Positions 1-7,758 of a DNA stretch of 64,000 nt are shown piece after piece. Source of the stretch: Bacteroidia bacterium. GTDB taxonomy: Bacteria > Bacteroidota > Bacteroidia > Cytophagales > Cyclobacteriaceae. The notes below the pieces were generated by a model. It was not told where the DNA came from. It saw only the letters and a list, made by a program, of their open reading frames with translations, and did no database searches. Position numbers and translations under genes: made by a program. The stretch's first letter is position 1. Each line of letters starts with the position of its first letter. Where the stretch lies: assembly GCA_030432655.1 (NCBI GenBank), contig JAUILA010000028.1:1-64000 (forward strand), in the 5' to 3' direction.

Positions 1-1
1 T

Positions 2-691
2 GTTACCCCTGTTTATTATCATAACGAATTTGATTTCAGGCAACTTGAAACCAATGTGAAAAAAGACAAATTCATTGAAATGGTATTACCGTCTGTGTTG
101 ATGGCAAAACATAACCTTCGTATGGATCGAATTCGTGCACGTTCAATTCTTCTTAGTCAGAAGGAAGGAGAAGAAATCAATCCGGAAGACAGTACATTCA
201 TGGAGGTGCAAAAGGAGCGGCTTAATGCGGATTCCTGGAAGGACGTATATGACCGGCTTGCGACCCATCCAGCAAGCATTGTGCTTGCCCAGGCAGCTGT
301 GGAAAGCGGGTGGGGGAGTTCCAGGTTTTTCCGTCAAGGCAATAACCTTTTTGGTGTTTGGTCATTTGATAAGGATGAAAAACGGATTCCGGCCAGCGGT
401 TCACGCGATTCCGGTGCTGTTTTTCTGAGAGCCTATGATAACCTTGGACAATCCGTAGAGGATTATTTTATTACCCTGGCACGACACAATGCGTACCGTG
501 AATTCCGGCAGAGACGGCTGGATGAAAAGGATCCGCGTAAGCTGATCTTTGCCCTTCACCGTTATTCCGAACTGGGTTATCAGTATGTAAACAAACTGGC
601 GATGGTCATGCGTCAGAATGACCTGCAGCAATATGACCGGTATCACCTGGACAGTGCCTATATAAATTTGCGCGAAAGATCGTATTTTTAA
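2..691 (+). CDS. Bax-like glucosaminidase-domain protein (5' partial)
   Basis: Likely a peptidoglycan N-acetylglucosaminidase of the Bax / glucosaminidase superfamily (PF01832-type). The open frame runs back to the first bases of the window without a stop, so the true start lies upstream; a GTG at 56 is only an internal possibility. About 229 residues are visible. The diagnostic stretch is ASIVLAQAAVESGWGSSRF followed by a Gly-Asn-Asn-Leu-Phe-Gly-Val-Trp motif, which carries the catalytic Glu after AAVES. Further on, a Tyr-Arg-rich stretch and a YSELGYQYV motif fit the Bax C-terminal part. The next gene, a polysaccharide deacetylase, starts 5 bp downstream, so the two are probably cotranscribed for cell-wall glycan work. 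Family call is firm; substrate is inferred. Confidence 0.85.
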   Translation, partial: VTPVYYHNEFDFRQLETNVKKDKFIEMVLPSVLMAKHNLRMDRIRARSILLSQKEGEEINPEDSTFMEVQKERLNADSWKDVYDRLATHPASIVLAQAAVESGWGSSRFFRQGNNLFGVWSFDKDEKRIPASGSRDSGAVFLRAYDNLGQSVEDYFITLARHNAYREFRQRRLDEKDPRKLIFALHRYSELGYQYVNKLAMVMRQNDLQQYDRYHLDSAYINLRERSYF

Positions 692-696
692 TAAAT

Positions 697-1764
697 ATGA
701 GATATCTCCTGATCATACTTGCCAGTGTATTAATTTTAGCCTGTTCCGGCGGAGATCGTGGTACGGTCAAGGAAGATCGCCCTGCGGTACCCACAAACGA
801 AGGAATGGAAGAAGCAAGTAAAGCGGAAGAGTTTGTCATGTTTGTTTACCATCGGTTTGGCGATCCGCGTCATATTACCACCAACATCAGCCTGGAAGAT
901 TTTCGGCGGCAAATGGAATATCTGAAGTCAGCAGGATTTGAAGTGGTGACCCTTAGCGAAGCCATGAAGACCAGCCTGCCTGACGGAAAGAAACGTGCGG
1001 TTATTTCTGTCGATGACAGCTATAAATCTTTTCTTACCGGGGCAATGCCGGTGCTCAATGAATATGACTTCCCGGCCACCTTGTTCGTTAATACGGAAAC
1101 TGTGGGTGGTGACGATTTTCTGACCTGGGGACAGCTCGATTCGCTGCGCGAGGCGGGGATCGAGATCGGAAATCATTCGCACAGTCATTCCTATTTTCTG
1201 GATATGCCGCAGGAAGTTTACCTGGAGAATTTCAGGCAGGACGTGACAAAGGCCCAGCGGTTGTTTCGTGAACACCTGGGAATGGAGCCGGAAGTATTTG
1301 CTTATCCTTACGGGGAATATGATGAACCGATGAAAGAGGTTATAAGGAACCTGGGCTTTATCGCAGGTACGGCCCAGAATTCAGGGGTTGTTCTGAAGGG
1401 ATTAGATAATTTTGCATTGCCCCGTTTTCCGGTTAGTGATGCCTATGCCGAACTGGAGTCATTTAAAGATAAGGCAAACGCGCGCTCCTTTCACGTTTTG
1501 TTTGAATATCCGGAATCGCCGGTAATTGGCAGCGGCGAGGAACCAGTCTGGAAATTTGTCGCAGAAGAGGAATTACAGCGCGGCCGTATGCAATGTTTTG
1601 TACAGGGAGGATTCTGCCGGATGGATTCCTCAGGAGACACACTAATTGTTCAGACCGAAGATCCGCTGCAGAACCGTCGTACACTATATACCATCACCAT
1701 GCCTGATGATGACGGAAACTGGTTCTGGCGTTCATATCTCTGGATAATCCCCGACCGGGAATAA
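697..1764 (+). CDS. NodB-type polysaccharide deacetylase lipoprotein
   Basis: 355-residue lipoprotein with a polysaccharide deacetylase (carbohydrate esterase 4) domain. The N-terminus is a lipoprotein signal with the lipobox ending at Cys16 (LILAC). The metal and catalytic motifs are visible: VISVDDSYKSF supplies the Asp-Asp pair, NHSHSHSYF supplies the His pair, and FAYPYGEYD is the following active-site motif. The last ~110 residues form an extra domain rich in beta-type sequence that I do not recognise. The family removes acetyl or related N-linked groups from peptidoglycan, chitin or exopolysaccharide; which one here is unknown. It lies 5 bp after the Bax-like gene, supporting a joint role in envelope glycan remodelling. 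Confidence 0.88.
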   Translation: MRYLLIILASVLILACSGGDRGTVKEDRPAVPTNEGMEEASKAEEFVMFVYHRFGDPRHITTNISLEDFRRQMEYLKSAGFEVVTLSEAMKTSLPDGKKRAVISVDDSYKSFLTGAMPVLNEYDFPATLFVNTETVGGDDFLTWGQLDSLREAGIEIGNHSHSHSYFLDMPQEVYLENFRQDVTKAQRLFREHLGMEPEVFAYPYGEYDEPMKEVIRNLGFIAGTAQNSGVVLKGLDNFALPRFPVSDAYAELESFKDKANARSFHVLFEYPESPVIGSGEEPVWKFVAEEELQRGRMQCFVQGGFCRMDSSGDTLIVQTEDPLQNRRTLYTITMPDDDGNWFWRSYLWIIPDRE

Positions 1765-1774
1765 TGAGAAAAGA

Positions 1775-2287
1775 TCAGTCCTCCGGCTCAAAATCCAGGG
1801 CGGCTGAATTCAGGCAGTAACGAAGGCCGGTTGGCTCCGGTCCGTCCGGAAAAACATGGCCAAGATGACCACCACACCTCGAACACAGCACTTCTTCTCG
1901 CACCATACCCAGGCTCCGGTCTTCCTCGATAGCCACGCTGCTCTTTTCCAGGGGCTTGAAAAAGCTGGGCCATCCGGTACCGGAGGTGTATTTGGTCTCA
2001 GAAGAGAATAACGCCTGACCGCACGCTGCACAGGTATACGTTCCTTCCTTCTTGTTGTCCCACAGATCGCCGGAAAAGGCTCTTTCTGTGCCTTTTTCAC
2101 GTAGTATATGGTATTCTTCCGAAGTGAGCTCCGCTTTCCATTCTTCAGGAGTCTTGGATATTTCGTATTTCATTTCGTTTTTATTTTGTCCGTTTGTGCA
2201 TCCAGTTGTCAGGAGCAGAAGCAACATATATAAAGCCGCATGCCACCCGGCTTTGGTCGCTGTCTTTTTAACGTGGTTCGTTTTCAT
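1775..2287 (-). CDS. msrB: Peptide-methionine (R)-S-oxide reductase MsrB, lipoprotein form
   Basis: Reduces methionine-R-sulfoxide in damaged proteins. With the start at 2287 the product is 170 residues: a lipoprotein signal ending [10 protein letters not shown] (lipid Cys30), then one MsrB domain. The zinc-site pairs are Cys86/Cys89 (CAACG) and Cys135/Cys138 (CSRCGG); the catalytic Cys158 sits in RYCLNSAAL; the SGTGWPSF and [10 protein letters not shown] motifs are intact. An upstream ATG at 2335 is in frame but would add a charged stretch before the signal peptide, so I prefer 2287. The lipid anchor places repair in the periplasm or on the outer membrane. It is convergent with the deacetylase gene, separated by 10 bp. 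Confidence 0.93.
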   Translation of the reverse strand: MKTNHVKKTATKAGWHAALYMLLLLLTTGCTNGQNKNEMKYEISKTPEEWKAELTSEEYHILREKGTERAFSGDLWDNKKEGTYTCAACGQALFSSETKYTSGTGWPSFFKPLEKSSVAIEEDRSLGMVREEVLCSRCGGHLGHVFPDGPEPTGLRYCLNSAALDFEPED

Positions 2288-2588
2288 TTTATGTAAAGTA
2301 TTTACTGTTAACATTTCGATCATTGCCATTTTCAAACGCCAGAATTTAACAAGCAGGTGCGTTTATCTGAATCAATGGCTTTTCTTTCTGTTAAATTACT
2401 TTCCCTGTACTTAGTAAAACTAAAAACCCGGGCAAAAGTTCTCCTCATGTCAATACCGCGACAATTGACAATAAAATCTTACACGCATAGGTAAAGGGCG
2501 GGGTAAGGATGATTTCCTTTCGGTGAATATGCTAAATTTCAACTTTAATTTAAATGCGGGTCTGAAGCGATTTTTTCACTTAGTGTCT
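2288..2588. other. Divergent intergenic region msrB / yfiR-like
   Basis: About 235-300 bp, depending on the yfiR-like start used, between two divergent genes, so it must carry both promoters. I see no convincing gene, terminator or strong inverted repeat. A 120-residue frame across 2052-2414 on the plus strand is antisense to msrB and has no family features. A GTG at 2523 and an ATG at 2529 are in frame with the downstream gene. Confidence 0.4.
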
Positions 2589-3107
2589 ATGCGTAATTTT
2601 TTAGTCTTAGCCATACTGCTGGTGTTCACCTCATTTTTTGCCGCTTCGGCTCAGAATTATCAGGTCCATTCGGTGTACATGTATAGTTTTATGAAGTACA
2701 TCAAGTGGCCGGATACATCGGAAAACAAACCTTTTAAACTCGGGGTACTGGGAGACAGCGAGGTGACTCCCTTCCTTGAGAAACTTGCAGCATCCAAACG
2801 GACCGGAAACCGGCCTATTGAGCTGGTAAGAACAGATTCTTCGAGCGTTTTAAAGATGAATTCGCTTGATATGCTCTTTATTCCCGAAGGAAGCCTGCAG
2901 ACAGTAAACATAGATGAACTTATCAGCCTGGCTGAGAAAGAACATATCGTCCTGATTTCAGACGAAATTGAATTTCCTGCAGGCGGACATATAAATTTTA
3001 TTGAGGAAAACGGGAAACTATTTTTTGAACTGGACCGACAGGCACTGGAAAAGGCAGGGGTCAGGGTTGCCACAGAGTTAATGGCACTCGCCCGTCCTGT
3101 ACAGTAA
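2589..3107 (+). CDS. YfiR-like (DUF4154) secreted protein
   Basis: From the ATG at 2589 the product is 172 residues with a standard signal peptide (MRNFLVLAILLVFTSFFAASAQ); starts at 2523 or 2529 would add 20-22 residues in front of it and cannot be excluded. The mature protein begins with YQVHSVYMYSFMKYIKWPD, the hallmark opening of the YfiR/DUF4154 family, followed by LGVLGD, an RPIELVR-like turn, LDMLFIPE and ILISDE-type strands, and INFIEENGKLFFELD with R-Q-A at the end. In Pseudomonas, YfiR is a periplasmic inhibitor of the diguanylate cyclase YfiN. Here no GGDEF gene is adjacent; the next gene, 21 bp on, is a HAMP-GAF-PAS membrane sensor, which is its likely partner. Confidence 0.8.
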   Translation: MRNFLVLAILLVFTSFFAASAQNYQVHSVYMYSFMKYIKWPDTSENKPFKLGVLGDSEVTPFLEKLAASKRTGNRPIELVRTDSSSVLKMNSLDMLFIPEGSLQTVNIDELISLAEKEHIVLISDEIEFPAGGHINFIEENGKLFFELDRQALEKAGVRVATELMALARPVQ

Positions 3108-3128
3108 GTCTGTAAATTTTTATTAAAT

Positions 3129-5078
3129 ATGAAGTTGAAAATCGGTAACAAGATCTTTATTAGCTTTTTAGCGCTAATTGTACTTTTCGTGGCCAATGCT
3201 GCGATCATATTTTATAATGGAAATAAGATCGATTCTGAGATCAGGACATCTTCGGAGGTGGTAAGGCCTTCAAAGGAGTCCATTAATGATTTTATACTTA
3301 TGGTTACCCGCTCTAAAATGCTGATAACCAATTGGGTATATCTCCAAAGTAATACCGACGATAAAGATGCACTGAAAGATCTTCACAGCCGGGAATATCC
3401 CGAAATGAAAGATGAGCTGATCAGTCTTCAGGAGCAATGGGAAAGCGACAGTCAGCGGTACCTGCTTGATTCTGCATTTACGGAATTTGAAGCGCTGATG
3501 GAAACTGAAAAGGACATCATGAGTCAGCTGGTCACATTTGAAAATTATGAAGATCCTTTAGTGAAGCTGCTGGCCGAGGATGCCATCGAAAACCAGGTCA
3601 TTCCGGCAACAAATACGATTAAAGGTATTTTACAGAAACTCGCGACCCGTCAGCAATCCATTACGCAGGCATCTGATGAGGCAATGAGTGCTGCCACCAG
3701 CCAGTTAAGGAACATTACCGTGATCCTGGGCGCCATTCTGATGATCATCGGACTGATGAATGCGTATATAATTACCAGGCTCATCGTGAAACCGCTTAAT
3801 TATCTGAAGTCAATTATTCTCCGGCTAAGTCACGGGGAGCTAATGGATAAATCAAAGCGTAAGTTCAGCAAGGATGAAATGGGTGAAATGGCCAACGCCA
3901 TTGACCAGCTTATTGTCGGACTGAAATCAACGACCATTTTTGCGGAGAATATTGGGAAAGGGGAATATGATTCAGAGTTTAAGCCGCTGAGTGACCAGGA
4001 CGTTCTTGGCAACGCACTGATCGAAATGAGGAATAACCTGGCAAGGGTTGCCGAAGAAGACAAGAAACGAAACTGGTCAACAGAAGGGTTGGCCCGGTTT
4101 GGAGAAATTCTCCGGACAAATAATAATGACCTTAATAAACTGGGTGACGAGATTATCGCCAGCCTGGTCAAATATCTGAATGCCAACCAGGGAGCACTGT
4201 TTATTATTGACGAGGAAGAAGGCGAGGAAGAAAGCATGAGCCTGTTATCCTGCTACGCCTGGGACAAGAAGAAATATATTGAAGAAAAGATACTGAAAGG
4301 AGAAGGACTCGCCGGCCAGGTATGGCAGGAAATGGACACCATTTTCCTGACGGATGTCCCGGAAAATTATGTGAAAATCACATCCGGACTTGGTGATTCC
4401 AATCCGCGTGGTATTCTGATCGTACCATTAAAAGTTAATGACCAGATATTTGGCGTGGTCGAACTGGCATCTTTCCGTGAGTTCAGTGAAAATGAAATTG
4501 AGTTTGTAGAGAAAATTGCGGAGAGCATTGCATCCACTATTTCTTCTGTAAAGATCAATGCACGTACGCAGAGTTTGCTTGAAGAATCACAGGAGATGAC
4601 CGAACAGATGAGATCCCAGGAAGAGGAGATGCGTCAGAATATGGAGGAGTTGCAGGCTACACAGGAAGAAATGCAACGCAGCCAGTCAGAATCAGAAAGC
4701 ACGATGCAGGCCCTGGATTCAGCGGTGGCATTCATGGAATTTGACCTTGACGGAAAAATTCTCAGCATTAACAACAAGTGCCAGGAAATCCTGCAATACA
4801 AAAAGGATGATCTGGCGGGAGAATATCACCGGATCCTGGTGTCGAAAGAGGAAAAGAATTCGGAGGAATACCGCGAATTCTGGCGTGAATTGTCTGCAGG
4901 CAAACATGTTCGCGGCCAGTATGACAGGATTTCGAAAGTGGGAGAAACTAAACACCTATATGAATCCTACGCACCGATCCATCACCGTGATGGCTCCTTG
5001 TCGCGAATCATGATGTTTATGTACGACCTGACTCCATACATAAGGAATAAGGAAGCAGCAGTCGAGGCCGCCGATTAA
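3129..5078 (+). CDS. HAMP-GAF-PAS membrane sensor lacking an output domain
   Basis: 649 residues. TM1 is about residues 9-29, the periplasmic helical region about 30-195, TM2 about 196-216 (ITVILGAILMIIGLMNAYI), then HAMP 217-270, GAF 318-475, a Glu/Gln-rich coiled coil 478-527, and a PAS domain 528-640 ending MYDLTPYIRNKEAA. No HisKA/HATPase, GGDEF, EAL or methyl-accepting signalling domain follows; the gene ends 11 residues after the PAS domain at a normal stop and is followed by a strong terminator. The architecture suggests a receptor that passes a conformational signal to a separate partner. The YfiR-like gene just upstream suggests it receives a periplasmic YfiR-type input. Confidence 0.8.
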   Translation: MKLKIGNKIFISFLALIVLFVANAAIIFYNGNKIDSEIRTSSEVVRPSKESINDFILMVTRSKMLITNWVYLQSNTDDKDALKDLHSREYPEMKDELISLQEQWESDSQRYLLDSAFTEFEALMETEKDIMSQLVTFENYEDPLVKLLAEDAIENQVIPATNTIKGILQKLATRQQSITQASDEAMSAATSQLRNITVILGAILMIIGLMNAYIITRLIVKPLNYLKSIILRLSHGELMDKSKRKFSKDEMGEMANAIDQLIVGLKSTTIFAENIGKGEYDSEFKPLSDQDVLGNALIEMRNNLARVAEEDKKRNWSTEGLARFGEILRTNNNDLNKLGDEIIASLVKYLNANQGALFIIDEEEGEEESMSLLSCYAWDKKKYIEEKILKGEGLAGQVWQEMDTIFLTDVPENYVKITSGLGDSNPRGILIVPLKVNDQIFGVVELASFREFSENEIEFVEKIAESIASTISSVKINARTQSLLEESQEMTEQMRSQEEEMRQNMEELQATQEEMQRSQSESESTMQALDSAVAFMEFDLDGKILSINNKCQEILQYKKDDLAGEYHRILVSKEEKNSEEYREFWRELSAGKHVRGQYDRISKVGETKHLYESYAPIHHRDGSLSRIMMFMYDLTPYIRNKEAAVEAAD

Positions 5079-5100
5079 ATCTAATCACCGCCACGGTTAA

Positions 5101-5148
5101 AGCCGTTTGTATATCGTCAGGAATCCACGGTATGCAAACGGTTTTTTT
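5101..5148 (+). terminator. Rho-independent terminator after the HAMP-GAF-PAS gene
   Basis: Arms AGCCGTTTGTATA (5101-5113) and TATGCAAACGGTT (5131-5143) pair over 13 positions with two G-U or mismatched steps, and the T-run covers 5142-5148. It lies 22 bp after the stop and closes the yfiR-like operon. Confidence 0.85.
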
Positions 5149-5228
5149 ATGGCAACACGAGATAATTTCATGCTAATGAACGTTTGCTGTTGATATTTGT
5201 TAATTTGCAAAGCAAAAATTGAATTCAA

Positions 5229-6476
5229 TTGAAGTTTAGCGAAACAGGACTTCATCCCAGTGTTCTCGAAGGAATCGAGGCGATGGGATTTGAGGAAGCC
5301 ACCCCCGTACAGGAACAAGCCATTCCGGTTATTTTAGAAGGAAAAGACGTTATTGCCTCTGCGCAGACAGGAACAGGTAAAACAGCTGCATTCCTGTTGC
5401 CGATCATCCATAAAATTCTGGCAGACGGTGTGGACAATGACCAGATAAAGGCTCTTGTAATTGTGCCAACACGTGAGCTGGCCGTACAGATTGACCAGCA
5501 GATGGAAGGCTTGTCGTATTTTACCAATGTCGGCAGTATTGCTGTTTATGGTGGGGGCGATGGCTCGTCATTTACACGGGAGAAACAGGCACTGACCACT
5601 GGTGCAAAAATGATCATCGGTACGCCGGGCAGGCTGATCGCCCACCTGAACATGGGCTATGTGAAAATGGATACCCTGGAATATCTGATATTGGACGAAG
5701 CTGACAGGATGCTTGATATGGGATTCCATGATGATATCATGAAGATCATTTCATTCTTACCTAAAAAGAGGCAGAACCTGATGTTTTCAGCCACTATGCC
5801 AAAGAAGATCAGGGACCTTGCCAATACAATTCTGAACGATCCTGAGGAGATCAGCATTGCCATATCAAAACCTGCGGAAAGAGTGGCCCAGGGTGCGTTT
5901 TCTGTATATGATAATCAGAAGATACCGTTAGTATGCCACTTGCTGAAAGCGAAGAACCTCCAAAGCGTCATCGTTTTTTGCAGTACCAAGGCCAGTACAA
6001 AACAACTGGCCCGTGAACTGAAAAGCCATAGTTTTAATGTGGCGGATATTCACAGTGACCTTGAACAGCAGGAACGCGAGCATGTGCTGCGTCAGTTCAG
6101 GAACAGAAAACTGAATGTACTCGTGGCAACTGATATCCTGTCCAGGGGTATTGACATTGAAGATATTGAAGTGGTGGTAAATTTTGATGTTCCTTCTGAT
6201 GGAGAGGATTATATCCACCGGATCGGGCGAACAGCCAGGGCCTCTTCCACCGGTGTGGCGTTTACCTTAATCAACCCGGATGATCAATACAATTTCTCTA
6301 AGATAGAGGAGCTCCTTGGCGAACCAGTTACCAAGATACGCCTGCCTGAAGAAATCGGGGAGGGCCCGGCCTACGATCCCAAAAATCAGAAAAGGCGTTA
6401 TTCAGGAGGCCGCGGAAGAGGAAAAGGATCCGGAGGGTATCGGGGGAAAAGAAAAAAGCGCTCAGGTAAATCCTAA
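5229..6476 (+). CDS. DEAD-box ATP-dependent RNA helicase (RhlE-like)
   Basis: 415 residues. All core motifs are present in order: Q-motif (TPVQEQAIP), Walker A ASAQTGTGKTA (Lys51), PTRELAVQ, TPGRL, DEAD, SAT, then in domain two VIVFCST, the DILSRGIDI block and HRIGRTAR. A Gly/Arg/Lys-rich tail (GGRGRGKGSGGYRGKRKKR) follows, as in RhlE-like enzymes that bind structured RNA in ribosome assembly, decay or cold adaptation. The start is a TTG at 5229: an in-frame TGA lies only three codons upstream, there is no nearby ATG, and MKFSETGLHP is the expected family N-terminus. Exact orthology (RhlE, DeaD or CshA) is not settled. Confidence 0.93.
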   Translation: MKFSETGLHPSVLEGIEAMGFEEATPVQEQAIPVILEGKDVIASAQTGTGKTAAFLLPIIHKILADGVDNDQIKALVIVPTRELAVQIDQQMEGLSYFTNVGSIAVYGGGDGSSFTREKQALTTGAKMIIGTPGRLIAHLNMGYVKMDTLEYLILDEADRMLDMGFHDDIMKIISFLPKKRQNLMFSATMPKKIRDLANTILNDPEEISIAISKPAERVAQGAFSVYDNQKIPLVCHLLKAKNLQSVIVFCSTKASTKQLARELKSHSFNVADIHSDLEQQEREHVLRQFRNRKLNVLVATDILSRGIDIEDIEVVVNFDVPSDGEDYIHRIGRTARASSTGVAFTLINPDDQYNFSKIEELLGEPVTKIRLPEEIGEGPAYDPKNQKRRYSGGRGRGKGSGGYRGKRKKRSGKS

Positions 6477-6487
6477 GCGCTTTTCTT
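6452..6487. terminator. Bidirectional terminator overlapping the helicase stop codon
   Basis: Arms AAAAGCGCTCAGG and CCTAAGCGCTTTT flank a five-base loop; an A-run on one side and T-run on the other let it work in both directions. The helicase stop TAA (6474-6476) lies inside the 3' arm. It separates the helicase from the convergent lipoprotein gene at 6504. Confidence 0.85.
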
Positions 6488-6503
6488 TGATAAGCTAACC
6501 GGA

Positions 6504-7643
6504 CTAGTAGTTCCTGTAAAAGTTATTGATTGCCGGAACGATCTGGTTATAAATGGGTCTTGTAAATTCAACAAACATGGTTTGCGGTGGTGGCGGTGGT
6601 ATTTCGTTAAGCTGACATACTTTCAACTGATTGTCGTCCAGCGCACGTTCATCACCGTTAAAATTTCCCCATTCAGAAAACCAGACGAATTCTCCGGGAA
6701 ATTTATTATGTGAGAGTACCGCCTTGCTGTTTGCATCAAATACCTCCATTCGTACCAATCCTCTTGAAATAACCTCTTTTCTCCAGGTGGTCATCTTTGC
6801 GGATACCGTGTTGTAAACCTTTTGCTTGGATCCGTCATCCAGAGAAACCTCACCGACTACCACTGAATCCCTGGAGAATGTCTCAATCCGCTTTTCAGTA
6901 TGAGTTTCTCCAACGGCAAAGTCATCAAACATGATTCGCAGGTACTGATCAACATAAGGGAGTTTCTCAGATTCTGCCTCTTCTGCAGTATAAAATTTAA
7001 CAAACGGATTGGACTGATACTGTGAGTGCAGGTATTCTTCAATTTTGTCCTGGAAAAAGCTTGCACTGATATCGTACATGGTGGGTACAGGCATCTGGTC
7101 CACCACTACCTTCAGTGTTGCCTTAAAAAGGGATTCATCGAGTTTGCTGGCCACATCCTTGTAACCTGGAACGAATTCCTGGGCATCACGAAACAGCAGG
7201 TATGCATTTTTAGCATCCACCCGGGTATCACGGGCCAGTGCGTCCAATCCGGCGGCATAGCTTTCTTCAGCAGCCAGCTGCTTCATTTCAGGAATTTTAG
7301 ATGAATAATTTACCGGGTTGGGCACAACCGACAGGGCTCCGGGCGCACGGCGAATCTCTTCATTCATTCGGTTGATCGCCTGATATGACCGTAATACCAT
7401 TTTGTATTTGTACGGTGCATTGCTGGATAGCCGGTTTCGTGCCTCTTGTTCAAGTGTTTCAACCGCCAGGGGATAACTTACACGAAGTGTTTCCTGGGAT
7501 TTATTATGATTTGGATTCTGTCTCAGACGCTGAACAGCTTGCATGACAGCTTCATAATAATTGCCGGATTCATAGGCTTTCTTTCCGGATGAGCAAGCGC
7601 CGCAAAAAATAATAACGGCCAGAAAAACGTAGATCTTTTTCAT
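6504..7643 (-). CDS. Conserved-type lipoprotein of unknown function
   Basis: 379 residues with a lipoprotein signal (MKKIYVFLAVIIFCGACSSG, lipid Cys17). The first ~200 residues are helical with TPR-like features (YESGNYYEAVMQAVQRLRQNPN; GYKDVASKLDESLFKA). The rest is beta-rich, with VGEVSLDDGSKQKVYNTVSAKMT and FPGEFVWFSEWGNFNGDERAL motifs, and a proline run (PPPPPQ) near the end. I do not recognise a named family; proteins of this shape occur as envelope lipoproteins in Bacteroidota. It is convergent to the helicase and shares its terminator. It has no close operon partner: 115 bp separate its start from the end of the GH31 gene upstream. Confidence 0.75.
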   Translation of the reverse strand: MKKIYVFLAVIIFCGACSSGKKAYESGNYYEAVMQAVQRLRQNPNHNKSQETLRVSYPLAVETLEQEARNRLSSNAPYKYKMVLRSYQAINRMNEEIRRAPGALSVVPNPVNYSSKIPEMKQLAAEESYAAGLDALARDTRVDAKNAYLLFRDAQEFVPGYKDVASKLDESLFKATLKVVVDQMPVPTMYDISASFFQDKIEEYLHSQYQSNPFVKFYTAEEAESEKLPYVDQYLRIMFDDFAVGETHTEKRIETFSRDSVVVGEVSLDDGSKQKVYNTVSAKMTTWRKEVISRGLVRMEVFDANSKAVLSHNKFPGEFVWFSEWGNFNGDERALDDNQLKVCQLNEIPPPPPQTMFVEFTRPIYNQIVPAINNFYRNY

Positions 7644-7758
7644 AGGTCTTACTGATAGTTTAAAAAAGCAAGTAACATAATCAATGCCAAAATAGCTTAA
7701 CGTTGGACTTGAATATCAAATACTTGTAATAAAATCATAAAAATTAACCTTTTTTCAG

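Noticed and set aside
2052-2414. 120-residue plus-strand frame
   Set aside because: Antisense to the clear MsrB coding sequence and without family features.
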